A stretch of 38,501 nucleotides of DNA. Origin: Pseudomonas frederiksbergensis (GTDB lineage Bacteria; Pseudomonadota; Gammaproteobacteria; Pseudomonadales; Pseudomonadaceae). Position 1 is the first letter of the stretch; each line of letters starts with the position of its first letter. This document shows positions 35,201 through 38,501 of this stretch, piece by piece. The stretch lies in the NCBI RefSeq assembly GCF_017114915.1, contig NZ_JAAUOE010000008.1, positions 14,743 to 53,243 of the forward strand, written 5' to 3'. A program made the position numbers and the translations under genes. Under the pieces are notes generated by a model that was not told the origin of the DNA, did not search any database, and saw only the letters and a program-made list of their open reading frames with translations.

Positions 35201-36420
35201 TGAGCGACATTATCCGCCGCGACCCTCGCGCTGAATGGATCGCCCGCAACCGTCTGCACCCGCTGCACGCGGCCATGCAACCGGTGCAACACAGCTGGAT
35301 GGGGCCTAACGGCGTCATTCGCAAGAATCCCCACGGGATCGGTTTTATCGGTCCCAACGGCATCAAGCGCATTGACCGCAGCGGCGCTCAGCAGGGCGGG
35401 GCGACTAAACGCTCGGCCGCGGTTGAAGTGCAATTGCCGCTGCATCAAGTCCCTGCACCGGCGTTCTACATCAGCGTGGTGCCGGACATGGTCGGTGGCC
35501 GCTTGAGCAGCCATGATCGCGATTTGCTCGGCCTGGCCCATCAGTTGGCCGGCAAGGACGGCGCGGTCTTGGCGGTGGTCTTCGGTGAGCACAAGGAAAG
35601 CGCCTTTGCCACGGCTGGCGTTGACCGCTTGCTGGTGCTGGAAGGCGACGAATTCAGCGGTTATGCACCGGAGCAACGGGTCCAGGGCCTGCGGGCTGTG
35701 GATAACCAGTTCAGCCCGCGTCACTGGTTGCTGCCGGACAGCCGCAGCGGTGGCGGCGAACTGGGTCGGCGTTTTGCCGCCGCATTGGGCGAGCGCCCGG
35801 CCACGCGGGTCTGGCAGGTCAAGGATCAGGAATGCATCGGCCGCGCCGGTGCCGGTTTGCAGGACCTTGCGCGGCCGGTGGCCCGCTTGATTCTGGCGGC
35901 TGCCGAATGCGCCGAACCGGTCAGCGAAACCCGTCACGAAGCGTTGCCGGTGGAGTTATCCACAGCGGTCGCCCGCAGCCTGTCGCGGATCGAAGACCTG
36001 GGCGCGGTGGCGGTGGACCCGGCGGCGATTCCGATGGCCGAAGCCGAATTCATCTTCTCCGGCGGCAACGGGGTCAAGGACTGGGGACTTTTCCACAGGA
36101 CGGCCGAAGCGCTGGGCGCGACCGAAGGTGCGTCGCGGGTGGCGGTGGACGATGGTTTCATGGCGCGCGACCGGCAGGTCGGCGCGTCCGGCACCTGGGT
36201 GACCGCACGGGTTTACGTGGCGGTGGGGATTTCCGGGGCGATCCAGCACCTGCAAGGCATTGGTGCCTGCGACAAGGTGGTGGCGATCAACCTCGATCCG
36301 GGTTGCGACATGATCAAACGGGCCGACCTGTCGGTGATCGGCGAAAGCGCCGAGATTCTTCAAGCCTTGATCGATGCGGTAGCGGCTTACCGCAACGACG
36401 CCAAGCGCGATGCGGCTTAA
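35200..36420 (+). CDS. etfA: Electron transfer flavoprotein alpha subunit (dgc-linked)
   Basis: ETF alpha subunit of 406 aa, longer than the usual 310 or so because of an N-terminal extension of about 90 residues (GPNGVIRKNPHGIGFIGPNG and neighbouring basic stretches). The ETF N domain follows (VAVVFGEHKESAFATAGVDRLLVLEG), and the C-terminal FAD domain shows FIFSGGNGVKDW, VGASGTWVTARVYVAVGISGAIQHL and VVAINLDPGCDMIKRADLSVIG. Start ATG at 35200 overlaps the dgcB stop codon by one base (TGATG) with GGAGG upstream, so it is translationally coupled. This is a dedicated copy, separate from the housekeeping ETF. Two DnaA-box-like words occur in its coding sequence (35956-35964 and 36089-36097). Confidence 0.92.
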   Translation: MSDIIRRDPRAEWIARNRLHPLHAAMQPVQHSWMGPNGVIRKNPHGIGFIGPNGIKRIDRSGAQQGGATKRSAAVEVQLPLHQVPAPAFYISVVPDMVGGRLSSHDRDLLGLAHQLAGKDGAVLAVVFGEHKESAFATAGVDRLLVLEGDEFSGYAPEQRVQGLRAVDNQFSPRHWLLPDSRSGGGELGRRFAAALGERPATRVWQVKDQECIGRAGAGLQDLARPVARLILAAAECAEPVSETRHEALPVELSTAVARSLSRIEDLGAVAVDPAAIPMAEAEFIFSGGNGVKDWGLFHRTAEALGATEGASRVAVDDGFMARDRQVGASGTWVTARVYVAVGISGAIQHLQGIGACDKVVAINLDPGCDMIKRADLSVIGESAEILQALIDAVAAYRNDAKRDAA

Positions 36421-36435
36421 GGGAAGGAAAGGGTT

Positions 36436-37212
36436 ATGAGCACGAAAATCATCAGCCTGGTGTCCATCGGCGCCCACCCGACCTCCGGCCGGCCACGCCG
36501 CGCCGAGCAGGATGCGCGGGCCGTTGAGCTGGGTCTGCAACTGGCTGGGGATAACCTGCAAGTGCTGCATGCCGGCGACGTTGCGGAACCAGCGCTGCGT
36601 GCCTATCTGGGCATGGGCCTGGGACAGTTGCATGTGCTGGAGCAACCGGTCGGCGCGGATGCACTGCCGGCATTGACCGATTATCTGCGTGACGCCGGAG
36701 CACAGGTGGTACTGACCGGCAGCCAGGCGGAAACCGGCGAAGGTTCGGGTATGTTGCCGTTCCTGCTGGCCGAAAGCCTTGGCTGGCCGCTGGTGGTGGG
36801 GTTGGCGCAAGTCGAATCCATCGACGGCGGTTCGGCGCTGGTGCTGCAGGCCTTGCCTCGCGGCCAGCGTCGGCGCTTGAAAGTGCGCCTGCCGTTTCTG
36901 GCGACTGTGGACAACGCCGCACCCAAGCCTCGGCAGAGCGCCTACGGTCCGGCGCGACGCGGGGTGTTGCAGGCGGATGAAGTGGAAGTGGTCGACGATG
37001 AATTGCTGGCGGTGGCCACGCTGCAACCGGCCAAGCCACGACCCAAACGCCTGAAAGTGATCAAGGCCAAGAGCGGTGCAGACCGCATGAAAGCCGCGAC
37101 GGCCAAGGCCAGTGGCGGCGGCGGGCAAGTGCTCAAGGGCGTGACCGCACAGGTGGGCGCTGAAGCCATCCTCAAGTTGCTGATCGAAGAAGGCGTGGTT
37201 CGCCAGGGGTGA
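36436..37212 (+). CDS. etfB: Electron transfer flavoprotein beta subunit (dgc-linked)
   Basis: ETF beta subunit of normal length (258 aa) that pairs with the preceding alpha subunit and binds AMP. Seen: VSIGAHPTSGRPRRAEQDARAVELGLQLAG at the start, the domain core VVLTGSQAETGEGSGMLPFLLAESLGWPLVVGLAQVE with LVLQALPRGQRRRLKVRLPFLATVD, and the C-terminal hook AEAILKLLIEEGVV that wraps around the alpha subunit. RBS AAGGAAAGGG before ATG at 36436, 15 bp after etfA. It is the last gene of the dgc operon. The sequence is more diverged than the housekeeping EtfB, in line with a specialised partner. Confidence 0.92.
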   Translation: MSTKIISLVSIGAHPTSGRPRRAEQDARAVELGLQLAGDNLQVLHAGDVAEPALRAYLGMGLGQLHVLEQPVGADALPALTDYLRDAGAQVVLTGSQAETGEGSGMLPFLLAESLGWPLVVGLAQVESIDGGSALVLQALPRGQRRRLKVRLPFLATVDNAAPKPRQSAYGPARRGVLQADEVEVVDDELLAVATLQPAKPRPKRLKVIKAKSGADRMKAATAKASGGGGQVLKGVTAQVGAEAILKLLIEEGVVRQG

Positions 37213-37222
37213 GCGACGGCAA

Positions 37223-37256
37223 CAACCGGTCATGGGACTGTCTGCCTGGCCGGTTG
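37223..37256 (+). other. Hairpin after etfB
   Basis: CAACCGG (37223-37229) and CCGGTTG (37250-37256) around a 20-base loop, without a T run. It may mark the end of the operon mRNA or be a Rho-assisted stop; weak as a terminator. Confidence 0.4.
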
Positions 37257-37313
37257 TCACGCCTCAACCTGAGTGCGCTAAAACGGTTGCTCATTTTCTG
37301 TGGAGTCACATCA

Positions 37314-37880
37314 ATGGAAGTTGAAATTCGTCCGGCTCTGCGCACGGATGCGCGGGAGATTGCCCGTTTGTTCCAGATTTCGTCAGAGGGAGCTTCGGAT
37401 TACATCTGGAGCCAGCTGGCGCAGCCCGGGCAGGATCTGCTGGAGGTGGGTGCCACTCGTTACGCCCGTGAAGATGTCGATTTTTCCTATCAGAACTGCC
37501 TTGTCGCAGAGGCTGACGGACAGGTCATCGGCATGATGCACAGCTATGTGATGCGTCACGATCCGTTGGCGGCTCCCATGACCGATCCGGTCCTGGCGCC
37601 TTACGCCGATATGGAAGTCCCCGATACCCTCTATATTTCGAGCCTGGCCCTGCATGAAGGTTGGCGCAACAAGGGCTTGGGCGTGCGCTTTCTGGAGCAC
37701 GCTCAACAGCGTGCCGATCAACTGGAACTCGAAGGTCTGAGCCTGATCGACTATGCCGCGAATACCGGGGCCCGGCGTTTTTATGAGCGCCATGGTTTTG
37801 GGATCGTCAAAACCTGCCAGGTCGTTCCTCATCCGATGATTCGGGTGACGGGGGATGCCTATCTCATGCATCGGCCTTAA
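37314..37880 (+). CDS. GNAT-family N-acetyltransferase
   Basis: Acetyl-CoA-dependent acetyltransferase of 188 aa, single GNAT domain: IRPALRTDAREIARLFQ at the start, NCLVAEADGQVIGMM, acetyl-CoA loop LYISSLALHEGWRNKGLGVRF (R-N-K-G-L-G in the place of Q/RxxGxG/A), and NTGARRFYERHGF near the end. Acceptor substrate unknown. Start ATG at 37314 with GGAG upstream; the frame runs 35 codons further without GNAT similarity. It is 101 bp after etfB on the same strand and so may be read through from the dgc operon, but nothing ties it to that pathway. Confidence 0.88.
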   Translation: MEVEIRPALRTDAREIARLFQISSEGASDYIWSQLAQPGQDLLEVGATRYAREDVDFSYQNCLVAEADGQVIGMMHSYVMRHDPLAAPMTDPVLAPYADMEVPDTLYISSLALHEGWRNKGLGVRFLEHAQQRADQLELEGLSLIDYAANTGARRFYERHGFGIVKTCQVVPHPMIRVTGDAYLMHRP

Positions 37881-37910
37881 GGGCTCCCATTAGTGGGGCG
37901 AATATTTGGG

Positions 37911-38501
37911 TTACCCACAATCCCTGTTAACGCTTCTGTGGATAACATGTTCGCCCCTCGCTACACCCCATGCCAATCAAGCCCTGCAGCCCTCCGTACA
38001 AAAAACAACCAACCTAATTCACGGTTTTTTCGGGCTTTTTCCACAGAATAGCTTCGCTCACGAGCCGACACTTGCCCCCAATCTCTGTTGGCGCTTCTGT
38101 GGATAAGATGTTCGCTCTGCGCTGCAAGCCATATAAAGCGTGGCTTTCAGTGAATTGATCAAATAATGTCCAAATGCGCGTTTTCCCTCGCCAAAGTCTC
38201 CGCAAACCCCGAATTCTCAGGGCTTTCAGCGGTTTTCCACAGAACCTGCAAAATTGCCCCCAAAGTCTGTTGGTGCTTCTGTGGATAAGGTGTTCGCCAT
38301 CCCCTGAACGCCATGTAAACCGTGACTTTCAAGAATTTGATTAAAAAATAGCCAATGCCTGGCTGAAACCCTGTTCCTGGATAAGTCACGGTTTTTCTTC
38401 AGTTTTTATGAGGAAAATTGGCCCGTCATCCACAGTTGTCCCCATTAGCTGTGGGTGGAGATGTGGATAACTTGTTCGCCAAACCCTGCAAGCCACGGCC
38501 C
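37911..38501. repeat. Degenerate tandem array carrying DnaA-box consensus sites
   Basis: Four copies of a 44-bp core align without gaps at 37911-37954, 38072-38115, 38254-38297 and 38436-38479 (periods 161, 182, 182). Each ends in TGTGGATAA-NN-TGTTCGC, in which TGTGGATAA (37937, 38098, 38280, 38462) is the reverse complement of the consensus DnaA box TTATCCACA. Opposite-strand relatives accompany the copies: TTACCCACA (37911), TTTTCCACA (38037, 38233), TCATCCACA (38426). Copies 2 and 3 share a further 60-70 bp, including AT-rich stretches near 38153-38167 and 38334-38350. No gene is credible in this 620-bp stretch, and the array may continue beyond the window. Confidence 0.88.

Noticed and set aside
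35956..36097. TTATCCACA and TTTTCCACA within etfA as part of the DnaA-box array
   Set aside because: They are isolated words in conserved coding sequence without the surrounding 44-bp core; likely chance.
37906..38389. Short open frames inside the right-edge array (both strands)
   Set aside because: They run through the repeated DNA and change with each degenerate copy, with no ribosome binding site; the array structure explains the sequence better.
37911..38501. CRISPR array
   Set aside because: Cores are degenerate (not identical), intervals of 117-138 bp are far too long for spacers, parts of the intervals are themselves repeated, and no cas gene is near.
37911..38501. Chromosomal oriC
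   Set aside because: DnaA boxes are present, but rpmH, dnaA, dnaN and recF are not seen within the window; kept as a finding rather than called an origin.

Overview
The window is chromosomal DNA of a fluorescent-type Pseudomonas. This rests on gene content and order (betIBA/betT, cbcVWX, sdaB-gbdR, the carnitine operon and the dimethylglycine operon follow the P. aeruginosa layout), high GC, and several classes of Pseudomonas REP-type repeats. There are no rRNA or tRNA genes, insertion sequences or CRISPR arrays.

Layout. 1-7.1 kb, all minus strand: a flavoprotein of the HI0933/YhiN family, the RNA helicase DbpA, an MdtD-like MFS exporter, and a TldE-like/TldD-like protease gene pair. 7.4-13.7 kb: choline to glycine betaine (betA, betB, betI) with the divergent choline transporter betT; a perfect palindrome lies between the divergent promoters and a terminator-like hairpin sits in the betT leader. 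14-17 kb: the choline/betaine ABC importer cbcX-cbcW-cbcV. 17.5-20.5 kb: L-serine dehydratase and the regulator gbdR, which has a sigma-54-type promoter. 20.6-27.1 kb: a small unknown gene, a candidate small RNA, and the operon caiX-cdhC-cdhA-cdhB-gamma-butyrobetaine hydroxylase with its divergent regulator cdhR. 27.1-29.2 kb: DUF3010, a tyrosinase-family copper protein of unlike base composition, and an LprI-like periplasmic protein. 29.4-37.2 kb, plus strand: the dimethylglycine demethylase operon (an M19 dipeptidase-like protein, DUF5943, dgcA, dgcB, and ETF alpha and beta subunits). Then a GNAT acetyltransferase. The last 600 bases hold a degenerate tandem array with perfect DnaA-box consensus sites.

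How the genes work together. Gamma-butyrobetaine is hydroxylated to carnitine, oxidised to 3-dehydrocarnitine, and cleaved with acetyl-CoA to acetoacetate and betainyl-CoA, which is hydrolysed to glycine betaine. Choline reaches the same intermediate through BetA and BetB. The next step, betaine to dimethylglycine (gbcAB), is not in the window. Dimethylglycine is demethylated by DgcA/DgcB with a dedicated ETF, and serine formed at the end of the route is deaminated by SdaB to pyruvate. CbcX and CaiX are binding proteins that probably share the CbcW/CbcV core.

Most noteworthy: the DnaA-box array at the right edge; the loss of three canonical metal ligands in the M19-like protein; the betT leader hairpin; two 21-bp-phased direct repeats in divergent promoter regions; the orphan terminator and candidate sRNA near 21.0 kb; the second TldD/TldE pair; and REP-type repeats placed at junctions inside four operons.
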